Origin: Lindgomyces ingoldianus
Lineage: Eukaryota > Ascomycota > Dothideomycetes > Pleosporales > Lindgomycetaceae
Reading direction: 5' to 3'
Assembly: GCF_010093535.1 (NCBI RefSeq)
Contig: NW_022985228.1
Location: 124,001 to 188,000, forward strand
Length of the DNA stretch: 64,000 bases
The notes under the pieces are model-generated. The model had not been told where the DNA came from. It made no database searches and saw only the letters and a program-made list of their open reading frames with translations. Below, piece by piece: positions 38,205-49,915 of this stretch (position 1 is its first letter; each line of letters starts with the position of its first letter). Made by a program: the position numbers and the translations under genes.

Positions 38205-39199
38205 GTAATAGTTAGCGCATTAAAGTAGGTTATCTAGGTTAAAGAATAGTTACAGCATAATGCTTAGCAAAGTAGTATTAGATAGGTAATAAATATATAA
38301 TAACAACATTTAACTATAGCATGTAACTAATTACTAACACACTAATATAGCTAAAAATGTAAATAATAGCTAGCTTTAGCTCTTAACATGTTTTTACTTT
38401 TATAATAGTCTTTTTTTGTTATAGTTATGTTACAGCTATCTAACCCCTAAGTACTCTAAGGGCTTAGCACAGGGTATATAGGCTCCTTAGCCTCTGTACC
38501 TCTGCCTCTAACCCTAAGGTTTACTCTCTATTGTTACCCCCCTATTCTACATTCCCTCTCTATAACCTGTGTTTCCTGCTTAATACCTCTTACATTCTTC
38601 TCTTTGCACCTTGCGGTCTCTAGCGTTGTGTAATAAGGTAGACGCCCTGCCTGCTAAGCTAATACTATGCAACTTTCCCTACTATACTAAAAGCTACGTA
38701 CAGGAATACTTAAGCTAAGTATTCTTGCATAGTATAATATATATATAGATAATGCTAGGGCTAGCACTAGCACTAGCAGTTGTCTCTAGTCTAGCCTAAA
38801 CCTCTATAAGTAAGAGAAGGCTACATAGTTAACTGTGCCTACCTTATTACACATTGCACTTGTTCCTTTCACCGCCTAACACTGCCACACTATGCCTAAT
38901 ACTGCTACCTAATATCTTTAATTTAATTATTTTAGCATTAAAGCTCTAGTTATAAAGCCTTAGCTTGTGTATTTTATTGCCTCTGCAGGAATTTCTTAGA
39001 GTGCTAGAGAGCTCTAGCGCTGCCTTTGCCTCTGCCTCTGCCTCTCTATCGCTGCAAAGATTAATGTAGTACATGTAATACCTTAATAAGCTGTTTTGCT
39101 TACACAACTACTAGTTTAGCTTCTTTAACTACTGTTTAAATATAATAGGCTAATGCCTAGAGGTGTTAGTAAGAGATTGCCTACTAGTGTTAAAAGATG
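38205..39199 (+). other. Unassigned mixed repeat DNA with an LTR-like stretch
   Basis: From about 38429 the sequence starts TGTTACAGCTATC and has a TATA-like GGTATATAGGCTCC near 38472-38485, followed by a C-rich, less mutated stretch to about 38640, as in the promoter part of many LTRs. A second terminus could not be assigned. No coding frame is visible. Short CTCTGC repeats occur near 39018-39045. Confidence 0.35.
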
Positions 39200-39350
39200 C
39201 ATAAAGTAAACTACAGTAAATTATAGTAAACTACAGCAAATTGCAGTAAACTACAGCAAATTGCAGCAAACTATAGTAAATTACAGCAAACTATAGCAAA
39301 TTGCAGCAAATTGCAGCAAACTACAGTAGATTACAGCAGCAGGCAGCAAT
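39200..39350 (+). repeat. 10-bp tandem array (AAACTACAGC / AAATTGCAGC)
   Basis: About fourteen 10-bp units of the form AAAYTRYAGY run in register. The unit matches half of the 20-bp unit in the array inside element G2 (40008-40170), read in the opposite orientation. Confidence 0.85.
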
Positions 39351-39431
39351 CTCTAGTAGATATTAGTTGTGTTACAAGTAGCTCTATGTATAAAGAGGGT
39401 TATAGAGGGGTAATGTCTCTAGAAAAAAAGC

Positions 39432-39815
39432 CTTAAAAAGGGCAGCAATAACTATACATAAGCTAGTGTTAGCGTAATAGAAAATTACTAAGCTTTAAGC
39501 AGTTAATAAGACAGCTACATTTAGAAAGGCCTGCGCTTAACAGCTCTAAAGGAGGTTAAAGCGCGCAGTAACAGGAAGAAGGTAAAGAAGCAAGTGTAAG
39601 CTAAAGTAGGTAAGCAATCCTAAAGGCGCTGCAGACAGTGCAATTAGACTAGGCATAACATGCAAACGTGTAAGTAAGAAGTAGAAGTAGTATCTAAATC
39701 ATATTCTAAGCTGTACTCTACTCTATAGTGCTAGAGCAGGTTGTTATAGGCTATAATAAAGTTTATTGTGGTGTGGTCTTAGCAAAAGTAAGCAACTTAG
39801 GTGTGTGAGCAACTG
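39432..39815 (+). mobile_element. Pogo-B fragment: transposase C-terminal end and truncated right terminus
   Basis: It aligns with 53230-53660 of Pogo-B5, including the basic tail ('GCGCGCAGTAACAGGAAGAAGG') and the terminal 'CTTAGGTGTGTGAGCAACT', but lacks the last bases ending in ACGT. A small internal gap removes sequence equivalent to about 53316-53372. The left part of the element is absent. Confidence 0.75.
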
Positions 39816-39829
39816 CTAATCCCTAACAC

Positions 39830-40249
39830 TGTTAGATTAAAACACTGTTTCTAGGCTTCCTGAGATGAATAATGGGTTTAGATATAATGTATAGGATGAT
39901 GATTGATTGTATTGATTATTTAATCCTTTTTCTGCTCTGCTTGTGTTGCTCGGCTTTTGTTTTTCCGGTCCGAGTCCCTCGCGCACTAGCCCTATGCGCG
40001 ACCAGCTTGCAACATGCTGCAATTTACTGCAACATGCTGCAATTTGCTGCAACATGCTGCAATTTGTTGCAAAATGCTGCAATTTGTTGCAAAATGCTGC
40101 AACATGCTGCAAAATGTTGCAAAATGCTGCAATTTGCTGCAACATGCTGCAATTTGCAGCAACATACTGTTCGAGCTTATTGCTTGTACTATGTAGCAGC
40201 TTTCGTCCAGCGTTCCTCCTGTCTTGACAGTAGGTGCGCATATCTGACA
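39830..40249 (-). mobile_element. Element G copy 2 (420 bp)
   Basis: The ends are TGTTAGAT and ATCTGACA (inverted, one mismatch), with AACAC duplicated at 39825-39829 and 40250-40254. It is the reverse-orientation counterpart of G1 at 10930. The interior holds a 160-bp tandem array. Long open frames across it (up to 189 codons) arise from array periodicity and are not considered genes. Confidence 0.8.
40008..40170 (+). repeat. Tandem GCTGCAACAT/GCTGCAATTT array in element G2
   Basis: About eight alternating 20-bp units (GCTGCAACAT GCTGCAATTT) with few substitutions. CA and TG dinucleotides are abundant and intact here, in sharp contrast to the RIP-mutated surroundings. Confidence 0.9.
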
Positions 40250-40250
40250 A

Positions 40251-40386
40251 ACACACTGATGCGGCTGATGCCAATCCCCGACACACCGATGCGGCTGATG
40301 CCAATCCCCGACACACCGATGCGGCTGATGCCAATCCCAACACACCAATGTGGCTGATGCCAATCCCCGACACACCGATGTGGCTA
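40251..40386 (+). repeat. 30-bp tandem repeat, about 4.5 copies
   Basis: The unit starts ACACACCGATGCGGCTGATG and ends CCAATCCCCG. Copies are nearly identical, CG-rich and not RIP-mutated. Because 30 is a multiple of three it gives a 10-residue repeat in any open frame. It begins exactly at the right target duplication of element G2. Confidence 0.9.
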
Positions 40387-40640
40387 GAGAGGTGGAACAG
40401 ACGCAACTAACTATAATTTAAACATGTTTTACACAACGCATGCTGGAGCAAACTGCATGCAAATTAGCATAAAGGTGCACTTACATTAGGTATACATTTT
40501 TTTAAAAAAAAGAATATAAGAAACACATAAGGTAACAGAGAAACAACGTTACCAGGGTTTATCCGAAGAAATTCTAACTAACTAGCCCGTCTAAAAGAGG
40601 AGATTCTGCTCAACTTTTCGTTCTGCAAACCTGAATATAA
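40387..40640. other. Unassigned sequence between repeat patch and Gyp-2 RT
   Basis: Mixed base composition with little RIP. It has a T/A run at 40498-40512 and a short palindrome GCAGAGC-AA-GCTCTGC at 40643-40658. No gene or known terminus seen. Confidence 0.4.
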
Positions 40641-40649
40641 TAAGCAGAG

Positions 40650-42702
40650 CAAGCTCTGCTAATAAATTCTAAATATTCTGTCTTAGTAATGTAAAATTTG
40701 CACTTAGAGAGCTGTAGATAAAGCTTGTACTTGTTTAGCTTTTCTAAGACTTTTTATACCTTCTGTATGTAGTCTTCTAGGCTATTCTTTAAATAGATAA
40801 GGACGTTATCTACGTATACTAGAGTAAAGACATTAACATATAAATTAAGAGCTATGTTAATAATTTACTAAAATGTTACTAAGGCATTTATTAAGCTAAA
40901 CAGCATTACTAATAGTTTATAAAGTCTTTATAGAGTTTTAAATACTATAAGCTACTTATTTTTTTTTATTAAATCTATCTTGCATGTTAAACTTTATAAA
41001 GTATTAGGTTTCTTTTAGTTAGTTTATAATGTCTTATATAATTAGTAAAAGAAACTAGTTTTAGATTATGTTATTATTTAGAGTTTTATAATCTTAACAA
41101 ACACAGATTTTTTCTCTTTTCTTTTTTATAAAAACTACTGCTAAAGTAACTAGGCTATAGCTTTTCTAGATATAGCCTTAGACTAGCATCTAGTTAATGT
41201 ACTCTTACAAGGCCTCTTTCTATGCCCTTATTAGAGGGCAAAGCCTATAGGTTTTTAGGTTATAGTCTTTTACTAAGTTAATAGCATAGTTCTAAGGCTA
41301 GTGTAGTAGTAATTCTTTTAGGTTATCTAGCGTCTTAAACATATTCTTATAGTTTTTATATTTAGTAGAGATGCTTTTTTTTTAAATTCTAAAAATCTTA
41401 ATCTAATTTACATCTTTATTAGCTTTAATTTTTTTATAAGAGACTTTTTTAAGCTTCTTCTTTATTATTTTTATTACCTATGCTTTAAGTTCTTAGTAGG
41501 GGAATTTCTAAGGTTTTCTTTTTTAGAGTAGTAGCTGCTACTTTGTTTTACTTATTTATAACCTAAGCATTAGTTGTTATAGCATGCTAACTAGGTTATA
41601 TATGCGTAATTCTTAGAGGCTTTTATAGTTATTATCCTCTAGTTAATTATAAGGTTCTGCTTTTTAAGCTAATTATATCCTAGAATTGCGTTATACCTGC
41701 CCCCTAGTAGGAGTATGTTTATAGATCTCTAATCTTTTATATTTAAGGTCTTAAGGTTTTTTTTATACATTTCTAGGTTAATCTATCCCTTACTATATTC
41801 TATTAAAGATGTGTTAGCTAGGGTTACCTTAAACAGGTCTGTTTTAATTTAAAATACAATGTTTTATTATTTTACTTAGTTTTTGTCTACTACAGTAAAG
41901 GTGCATCTGCTGTCTACAAGGGCTAGCCCTAACTGTCTCTTATACGTAAAGGCAGTAGTTAGGCTGTGTCCTACCCCTTGTTCTACTATAACTAAGGCTA
42001 ATATATTATAAAGGACTTCTTTGTTTAGAAGAGGGTATAAGTTAATATTTTATAAATTATTATTAAATTTTTTTTATTAGTCTAGTAGTCTTTGTTGCAG
42101 TAGTTAGGTGCTTTACATTTATAGTCTTTTATAAAGTAATAAGTTATTAGATAATTTTCCTTTTTTACTACTTTTTACTAAAAGTAATAAAACCTATAAT
42201 TATTTTATTTTTTATAGCTTACCTATTTTTTCTGCTTATAAGCGGAGGCTGTCTAACAGGTATAGCAATTTATAACTTTGTAGGCTAAGGCTGTTCCCTG
42301 CTATAGGCATCTATTGTAGTTCTTTTTTTATGTAGGCTACTATTCTGCTTAATGTTTATTGTTCTAGTGCCTAACACAGTAGCGTTATGTGCACTAGTAC
42401 TAAGGGTATAGGCAATTATTAGGCCTATGTAAGGTATTAAAGGGGCTTTTTTAAGTCTACTAAAGGTATTCTTGTGTTTATGCTATCTATACAGAGTGTT
42501 TTTTTTATTAGTAGTTATTAGTGCTATAAGTATTGTTTTTATAGAGTACATACTAGCTGTAGCTCTACTGTGTTACTAAAGCCTTTCTACTAATTATAAG
42601 GCTTAGAAGTGGTGTCTTAGGTTTTCTAGGTACTAGCTTTAGGACTTTAAACCTAGCAGGTCTACCTAGTCTTTCTAGTTTCTAGTCTTAGATCTTAATA
42701 AA
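40650..42702 (-). pseudogene. Gyp-2 copy 2 protease and reverse transcriptase remnant
   Basis: The minus frame gives RT blocks matching copy 1, ending in 'YVDNVLIY' (GAT AAC near 40810-40822 on the minus strand) and 'SKCKFYITKTEYLGFII' at the left edge near 40670-40710. Upstream parts to 42702 align with 63359-63600 of copy 3 and 13945-14842 of copy 1. It is interrupted by stops. Confidence 0.65.
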
Positions 42703-42707
42703 GAACT

Positions 42708-42987
42708 TGTCTGTACGCAGCAGCAGCGTCGCGGCCTGGATACAAACGATCGCGCACGAGCAGGATCACGTATCTATGTCACATGATGCTCGTGCGCGAA
42801 CCTCTGTGCGCGAACATCTAGATATCCCCCTTTTCCTCTGTATAGAGAAAAGACAAGAGTAATAGAACTAGAAACATGTTGCTCTTACTTTACCTACTTT
42901 ATACACTATGCACACTGTACACTACTCTTACTTTTACTACTTAAGTGCTTATATAATAAGCAGCTAGCTGTTAGAGCCTATTTAACA
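42708..42987 (+). repeat. 5' LTR of Cop-1 copy 2
   Basis: This 280-bp LTR has a first 120 bp that is CG-rich and little mutated (GTCGCGGCCTGG), while the equivalent part of the 3' LTR has lost these pairs. A palindromic CTCGTGCGCGAA segment may be regulatory. Confidence 0.9.
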
Positions 42988-43024
42988 CTAATTAGTAGTT
43001 AATTTAATTAACTATAAATTAGTA

Positions 43025-43379
43025 AGAGTAACAACAGAGTACTTATACTTTATAAGGTACTTTGTTTTGTTACTTATTCCTTAAGAAGAGTAATAGTAGA
43101 GTACTTACACCTTATAAAGTACTTTGTTTAGTTACCTATTCTTTAGAATAGCAGATTAATTCTTTACATTATACAGTAAGCTCTGCTACTGTACAAAGTA
43201 AAAAGAAGATAGTGTAAGATGCACACTAAAGCTACTAAAGCTGCACAACCTAGTAGCTAGACAATAGCACATTAATTCTTTACATTATACAGCAAGCTCT
43301 GCTACTGTACAAAGTAAAGAGGAGATAGTATAAGGCGCACACTAAAGCTATTAAAGCTGCATAACCTAGCAGCTAGACA
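43025..43379 (+). repeat. Leader tandem duplications of Cop-1
   Basis: There are two successive direct duplications. A unit of about 60 bp (AGAGTACTTAYAC...TAAGTACTTTGTT type) occupies roughly 43025-43145. A 116-bp unit starting ATAGCAGATTAATTC occupies 43148-43263 and again 43264-43379. They lie between the 5' LTR and gag. Confidence 0.8.
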
Positions 43380-44889
43380 ACAGCAGTACCTGCGCAATTT
43401 ACTAGAAAAGTAATTAACTATACTATTATAATAAAATCCTATTAGCAACTAATAACTCTGCGTAATAATAAGAAAAATAAAGAATAATTCCTATTATATA
43501 AATAACTTATAAAGGACATAAGAATATTAAAGGCAACACTATAGAACAAGACTAGCCTAGAGTACTAGAATAATAAGATTAACATGTTAAAGGCTCTAAT
43601 AAGCCTATAAACTTAATTATATATAAGTTATATAATTACTAATCTATGCATAATAACTTAGAAAGGCGCTACCTTTCTAAGTGCATATATAAAGGATTTT
43701 AAAAAATAGACACTATAAGACTTCTTAGCACTTAGCTGCACATTTAAAAAGGAGCTTATATAAGTGCTAGAGGACAAAAGAATTACACTACAGCTAGGCA
43801 CTAAAGGTACCTAAGCCTAGAAGCTGTATAATATAGCATAAAGAAAAGTAATTGCACTAAAAAGGCTTTATATATAACTTTTATTACTGTATAAAGCTCT
43901 GCACAGAAGCAGACTAAACATAATGCTACTATTAATACTAAACATACTAGTATTACCTGCTTTTACACTTTAGCTAGCACTACACTAATTACTGTACAAA
44001 CAATACATGCCACCCTACCTAACGCCTGCTCCACACCCTTAATTGTACACACCACCGCCTGCAGTAGTGTATGCACTACTAATACCACCTGCATAATCTA
44101 TACTACATTACAACCTATACAAACTTCTACCTTAAAGGGAAACTACTAAAGAAAAACTTCTAGCAAATAAGATTATATAATTCTAAAAAGCATAAAAAAA
44201 AATAATAACTACATAAGTTAACTATATAACATTTTTATAAATAAAATAAGAATTTTTATTAATTTATGTTAATAGCTAGATATCTAAGAAACTTAGTACA
44301 CAGACATCTTTCTAGATATCCTAGAAGGTTAAGCAAATATGTACTATATGCATAACATAGGCCCTAGACATAACTAGAAGCATTTATATAACACCTTAAG
44401 TAGTTACTTTAACACTAATGTAAACTATAGCTAGTACTAGACAGACTAGATAATAATAACTTTTACATAATGCTAATAAAAGAACTTTAATAAAAGTTTA
44501 CATAAAGTCTTTAAAATAATAATTAATAAGCTTATGCTTACATAAAAAGCACTAAGAATAGAATTCTAAAGAGATATTTTACTGCACACTGCTGTTATAT
44601 AAGCCTGTTAAGGATAACTAGAACTAGAACATGCTATGTTTACTATTAAGCCCTTATGCAAAGCCCTATTTAGTAACCTATAGGCATTACTTTAAGTTAC
44701 TATAGACTAAAGGGTAAACTAATACCTCTAGGAACTGCCTAATGCATACTACATAGACTACTAATACAACTCTGCATAATAAGAGTTTACATAATAAGAA
44801 GAAAGCTTCTTTTTGCGTAGAAGAGGACAACATAGAAGATCTTTATCTAGGTTTAGGCTATAATCTAGAGACAACTGCACGCAGATAAA

Positions 44890-44955
44890 GAAGTGCTTTG
44901 TCTGCTATAAGAAAGAATATTAGTTATTAAACTACTCTTATAATAACTGTACATA
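44890..44955 (+). pseudogene. Cop-1 gag knuckle-like remnant
   Basis: The frame reads 'CFVCYKKEY*LLNYS', resembling the CFVCGKxGCWSTxH-type knuckle at the end of gag in fungal copia elements, with RIP-type losses. It marks the gag/integrase transition. Confidence 0.5.
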
Positions 44956-46849
44956 AGTAAAGAACTAGTACATTACCTTATATAAAGATTTCTATAATAA
45001 GACTTTATTATATAAAGCTATTACCTTATACATCTAAGACTTTAAAAGTTACTTTAAGGAAAAGAATAATTTGCATAATGTAAAGAAAATAAAATAAAAG
45101 AGTAAGAATGCTAAGAAAGCTATTAACTACCTTACCTCTGCTACCTATCTATACTGTGTAATAGAAGAGGACATCTACAGCATTAAACCTAAGGAATATG
45201 CTAAGCAGTTTATCTTTAATAACTAATACTGTATAGTATACTAAGGTAAACTATAGGATACAGGCGCAGTAAAGATCTCTACTGTTAGCAAGTTTTAACT
45301 TAAGGTGTATGTATAAAAGAACCTATATATAGAAATTAATTAGACACCTAGCTAAATAGATATTAGCTTTAGAAGCTAGACACTAAAGGGATTAATTAGT
45401 ACTATACAAATCTAGAACCTAATTAGTCTAGTTATATACTATATTCTAAAGACTTTAACACTATTTCTACTATTACTAGTAAATGCTAACTAACTTAGGG
45501 CATACTTTAACAACATTTTAAATGTTATTATATGTAAAGACAAAACTACTATCTTTATTATATAAAAATAAAGACACTTTTTTTTTAATGTTAGTAAAGA
45601 AAAATCTATATCTTTTTTTACTAAATTAGAACTCTACTGCCTCTACTACTAATTTAGACACCCCTGTATAGAGAGACTTTAGAAGATGCTAACTAGCGCT
45701 AGCTACAACATTAATGCTGTAGCGCTAGAAGAGATTAAAAAGTTTTGCTATTTTTGCTAATTATATAACTAGGCCTTATAAAGATTTAAGTTTATAATTA
45801 AAAATAACACCTACTTTAACTATAAAGTTATTATTAATGTTATATAAATTAATAATAAAAATGTCTTACATATTATTAATATAGACATATTATTTTAGGC
45901 TGCTATATTCTTAAAATCTATGTCTACATAAGATACCTAGGATGCACTATGCAAATGCTAGATTAACACTTATTAAAGACCTTTAGACTACATTATGCAT
46001 AACTTTAGTATAAACTTTACTTTAGAGGACTTTTAAGCTTATGTAAAGATTATAGAAGCTACATGTAAGCAGATGCCTGTAGAAGCACATTAGGCAGTTA
46101 GAAAGGTTAAGCGCGCGCACACACCTCTCTAATAAGCGTTTAACATCTTAAAGACTAAGCTAGGTAACTGTACAGATAATAAGGCTATCCTGTAGATAGC
46201 AGTTAAGGCTCTAAACAACACAGCTAGCCTGCACAGTCTAGTACCTACGCTGCTAGTCTTTAAGGCATACCTAAGAATTAACTTAAACTCTTTGCTATTA
46301 CTAGATATTATTACATAAGTAAGCGCTGTATAAAAAGTAATAAAAATACTTTAAAAAGACTATATAAAAGTAAACATTAATTATATAATTAACACTTATA
46401 ATAGCTTTATAACATATAAAGTTTTTAACCTCCCTCTTAGCTTAGAGATTATAGCATAAAGAGAGAAGAAAGGCTAGACTAGCTTATATAAGATTAAGAG
46501 CATTAAAGAGAGAGACATTATTATTAAAAGAGAAAATAGCCTACTAAAGCTTTAATATATATAGGTTAAAGTGTACTATAAAGAAAAAAAGAAAGATAAC
46601 TTACTTGCAACAGATAACCTAGATAAACTAATCCCTATATAAAGAGATCTTTTAAAGAAGAGAAAGAAAAAACAGCTTTATAAAAATGTTGCAGAGGTAG
46701 AACTAAAGCCTACTATAGACTAAGCCCCTTAAAATAGCAATGCTGCACTAGTGTAAAAAGAAGATATAGATACTAGAAAAAGTAAAAGGTAAAGGAAACC
46801 TGCATAAAGTCTAGACTAGGTATTTCTAACCTAGAAGAAGAAGAATAAT

Positions 46850-48480
46850 TAGGCCTTATCTATTAAGCTTTATATAGACAGTGTAATTACTACACTTAGA
46901 AAACTATTTAAGAAATTAGACTGTATAAAGATAAACACTTTAATTACTAACAGCACTTTTAAGGTTATAGCGTACAACTTAATAAGGCATAAAGGTTAGA
47001 TTTTTAACCTTTGCCTTATATAAAAAGTAAAAGGTAAAATAACCTAACTATATAAGAAATCCTACCTAGTGTTTACTAGCTACTTAGATTAAAAAAAAAA
47101 AGAAATCCTTATCTAGTTACTAACTATTTAGAGGATAAGCTAGAGACTACTCTTAGCTATAAAAGTAAGCCTAAAAGCTACATATAAAATGCATTTTAAA
47201 CTATGTAATATTATATAAGTATACATTTAATTAATAAATAAGCTTATACACACGCTATACACAAAGCTACTAAAGAAGATGCGCTAGAGCTTTCTACTAA
47301 ATATAATACTCTAGGTTGTACAACTCTTGTATAAAGCTGCTAAATTAGGACTATATTAGTTTAAGATATACTATAACTACTATAAAAAAAAGCTGCGTAT
47401 GCACATCTTTTTATATAACCTTTACTTTTTAATTACTAATAAAAAAAAGCACACCTTTAGTATTACTAGCTTATAAATAGATAACACTTTAAGCATTATA
47501 ATAAAGGATTTTGTGTAAAGAGAAGAGAAGGAACTATAAAAGGTAAAGTTTTACATAAAGGGTAAGACTATTTTAGTAGAGAAGCAACTTATTAAGTTTA
47601 ATAGTAAAAGAATTAAGCTTACACACAACATAGTAGTTCTTACTTAAAAAAAATAAGTAAGCTACTTTTATATAATTAACTTAGAAAATAAGGATGCTGT
47701 ATAATAATATGTTAAGTAATATGTAAGAGAGGCATATATTACATCTATATGTTAACTAGAGGCAGTATTTAACTTATTTATTACTGCATAAACTATAGAC
47801 TTTTTGCATAATAATATTAACACACTTAACGCATAAATCTAATAGTAGATAGATAATAGTAAGCGCAGTCTTACCTTTCTACTATTACAGCTTAATTATG
47901 TAAAGCTGTTTATCTTTATAAATAAATTATTTACTAATAATAAAGACTTTAGCTTACAGCTAAGATTTTTAATTATATTAGGTAATAAAGACTATATAAA
48001 GTAAAGTAACTACTTTAAAATACTAGGCAACATTATATACTAGAATTCTACTAAGTGTAAAAGAGTAACTAAAAGTGTCTTTACTAGTAAACTATATAGA
48101 ATAGTTAGAGAGTTTAATAATGTAATTACCTTTAGTACAACTTTATAGTAAATTATATAAATACTTAAACTGCTACTAATTTTAGTAGTAATTTACATAG
48201 ATTTAAGGTTTTTATATAATTACCTTATTAAGCTAAGCACTACTAGTAAAAAGCAACTTATAATTAACATTATGTTACTTTATAAATTATATAAGAAAAA
48301 GGAAATTACTAAAATAAAGTAAATTAATAGTAAAAATAACTTAGTAAATGTATATATAAAAAAAACACTAAACTAGGCTTTTTAATTATTAGTTCTAACT
48401 AACTGCCTCTTTGTCTAGATAGAAGCATCTGTGGACTAGCTAGATTTTATGTGTAAAGATGCTCTAAACTAACTAGACTA
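46850..48480 (+). pseudogene. Cop-1 reverse transcriptase and RNase H remnant
   Basis: The plus frame gives copia RT features: 'YKMHFKLCNII' near 47180, 'TILGCTTLV*SC' near 47305 and an active site 'L*IDNTLS' with GAT AAC at 47480-47485 where a DD pair is expected. Then comes RNase H with 'STKCKRVTKSVFTSKLY' near 48050-48100, a hallmark of fungal copia RNase H. Stops are frequent. Cop-1 copy 1 retains only the final part of this domain (502-853). Confidence 0.75.
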
Positions 48481-49125
48481 ACAACACTTTTATATAAAGC
48501 CTATTTTTTTTATTTTTTTTATTATACACACTTATTTTTTTTATTATAAGATTAGAAAAGAAAGATATGTAAAAAAGATAGTCTATTTATCTAGTATATA
48601 GAAAAAGAAAAAGCTACCACCCCTTATATATAGTAGTTACAATGCAGACTACAGCTCTACTATACACATAAGGTGTAGGCATTAGCTTAGAAGTTAGCTA
48701 ACATATAACACTTAATAAAAAAAAAGCACTAGTAGTGCTACTATAATAATAAGCATATAGAGTTATAGGGACTTAACTATAACTTTAGACTAGAACTGCA
48801 TAGAAGTACCTCTTATAACACACAACCTTTGCTGCCTACAGCTGTAGATTAGTGCTAGTAAGTAAGACAATATTAATATTATAAAATAGTAAAGCTGCTA
48901 TATGCTGCTTCTTAGCCTATCTATAATTAGTATTTTATATAAGAAGGAAGCAGAAGAGCTAAAGAATTTATATATTTATACTAAAACGCTAAATAAACTA
49001 CTAATTAGTAGTAAAACTAGTTAAAAGGGTAACATAAATACACCCTAGGCTGCTAGACTGCATAAGGACGTTAAAGCCGCCCGCACTAACAGCGCTAGAG
49101 GTAGAGGAGGAAGGCTAAAGAGACA

Positions 49126-49145
49126 TCTCTCTCTCTCTCTCTCTC

Positions 49146-49182
<37 letters not shown>
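49126..49182 (+). repeat. (CT)n(GT)n microsatellite in the Cop-1 3' region
   Basis: About 12 CT units are followed by about 16 GT units. The same place in Cop-1 copy 1 (12590-12625) has only a short degenerate CT/GT tract, so this one has expanded or the other has eroded. Confidence 0.95.
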
Positions 49183-49184
<2 letters not shown>

Positions 49185-49630
49185 AGGCGGGAGTATCTGT
49201 TACTGTTAGCACTATATAAAAAGAAAAAAGAGCTAGGGAATAGTACAGTAGGGCTTAAAAAGCAAAAGATAAAGAAAAGAAGGTAAAGAAAAAAAAAAAA
49301 CCTTATTATATACACCTCCTTACGCACCTGCCTACGCAAAGATCCCACACTATTCTAGCATAAAACCCTATATAAAATAGTTTATACACTGCTAAATTAC
49401 TTATAAGGTAAGTGTATAAAGGCTAGATAATAATAGCTTAAAACACTTTACACTATTTATAAAGCTATTTATATAGTGTAACTAGTCTATCTTAATGTAC
49501 AGCATTACTAAGGCAAGTCTTAATAAATAAGGTAGAGTAAAAGTAGAACATAATTAAATAGACCTACATAGATAAAAGAGAAGTAACATGTACAAAAGGT
49601 AACTCTTTAGATAAAAAGAAAAGTTGCTAG

Positions 49631-49910
49631 TGTCTATACGCAGCAGTAGCGTTGCAGCCTAGATATAAATAATTGTGCATAAGCAGGATTACATATCTAT
49701 GTTATATAATGCTTATGCGTAAACCTCTGTGCGCAAACATCTAGATATCCCCTTTTTCCTTTATATAGAGAAAAGACAAGAGTAATAGAACTAGAAATAT
49801 GTTGCCCTTACCTTACCTACCTTGTACGCTGTGCACACTGTACACTACTCTTACTCTTGCTACTTAAGTGCTTATACTATAAGCAGCTAGCTGTTAGAGC
49901 CTATTCAACA
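49631..49910 (+). repeat. 3' LTR of Cop-1 copy 2
   Basis: This 280-bp LTR ends GAGCCTATTCAACA, followed by the GAACT target duplication. Confidence 0.9.
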
Positions 49911-49915
49911 GAACT

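Larger units (their letters stand above)
42708..49910 (+). mobile_element. Complete Ty1/copia element Cop-1 copy 2 (7203 bp)
   Basis: Both LTRs are 280 bp (42708-42987, 49631-49910), starting TGTCTRTACGCAGCAG and ending TTYAACA. GAACT is duplicated at 42703-42707 and 49911-49915. Plus-strand order is leader with tandem duplications, gag with a knuckle-like motif, integrase region, RT, then RNase H last, which is the copia order. All frames are RIP-broken. It is inserted in gag/pol of Gyp-2 copy 2. Confidence 0.9.

Noticed and set aside
39200..40386. Arrays considered as a CRISPR locus
   Set aside because: The units are contiguous without unique spacers, and the window is fungal.
39837..40406. 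Open frames of up to 189 codons on the minus strand and 161 on the plus strand
   Set aside because: They span the GCTGCAA array and the 30-bp minisatellite; the openness comes from periodicity and low stop content in both strands, and they cross the ends of element G2.
49115..49348. 77-codon minus frame with His-Thr and Arg-Glu repeats
   Set aside because: It is a translation of the CT/GT microsatellite.
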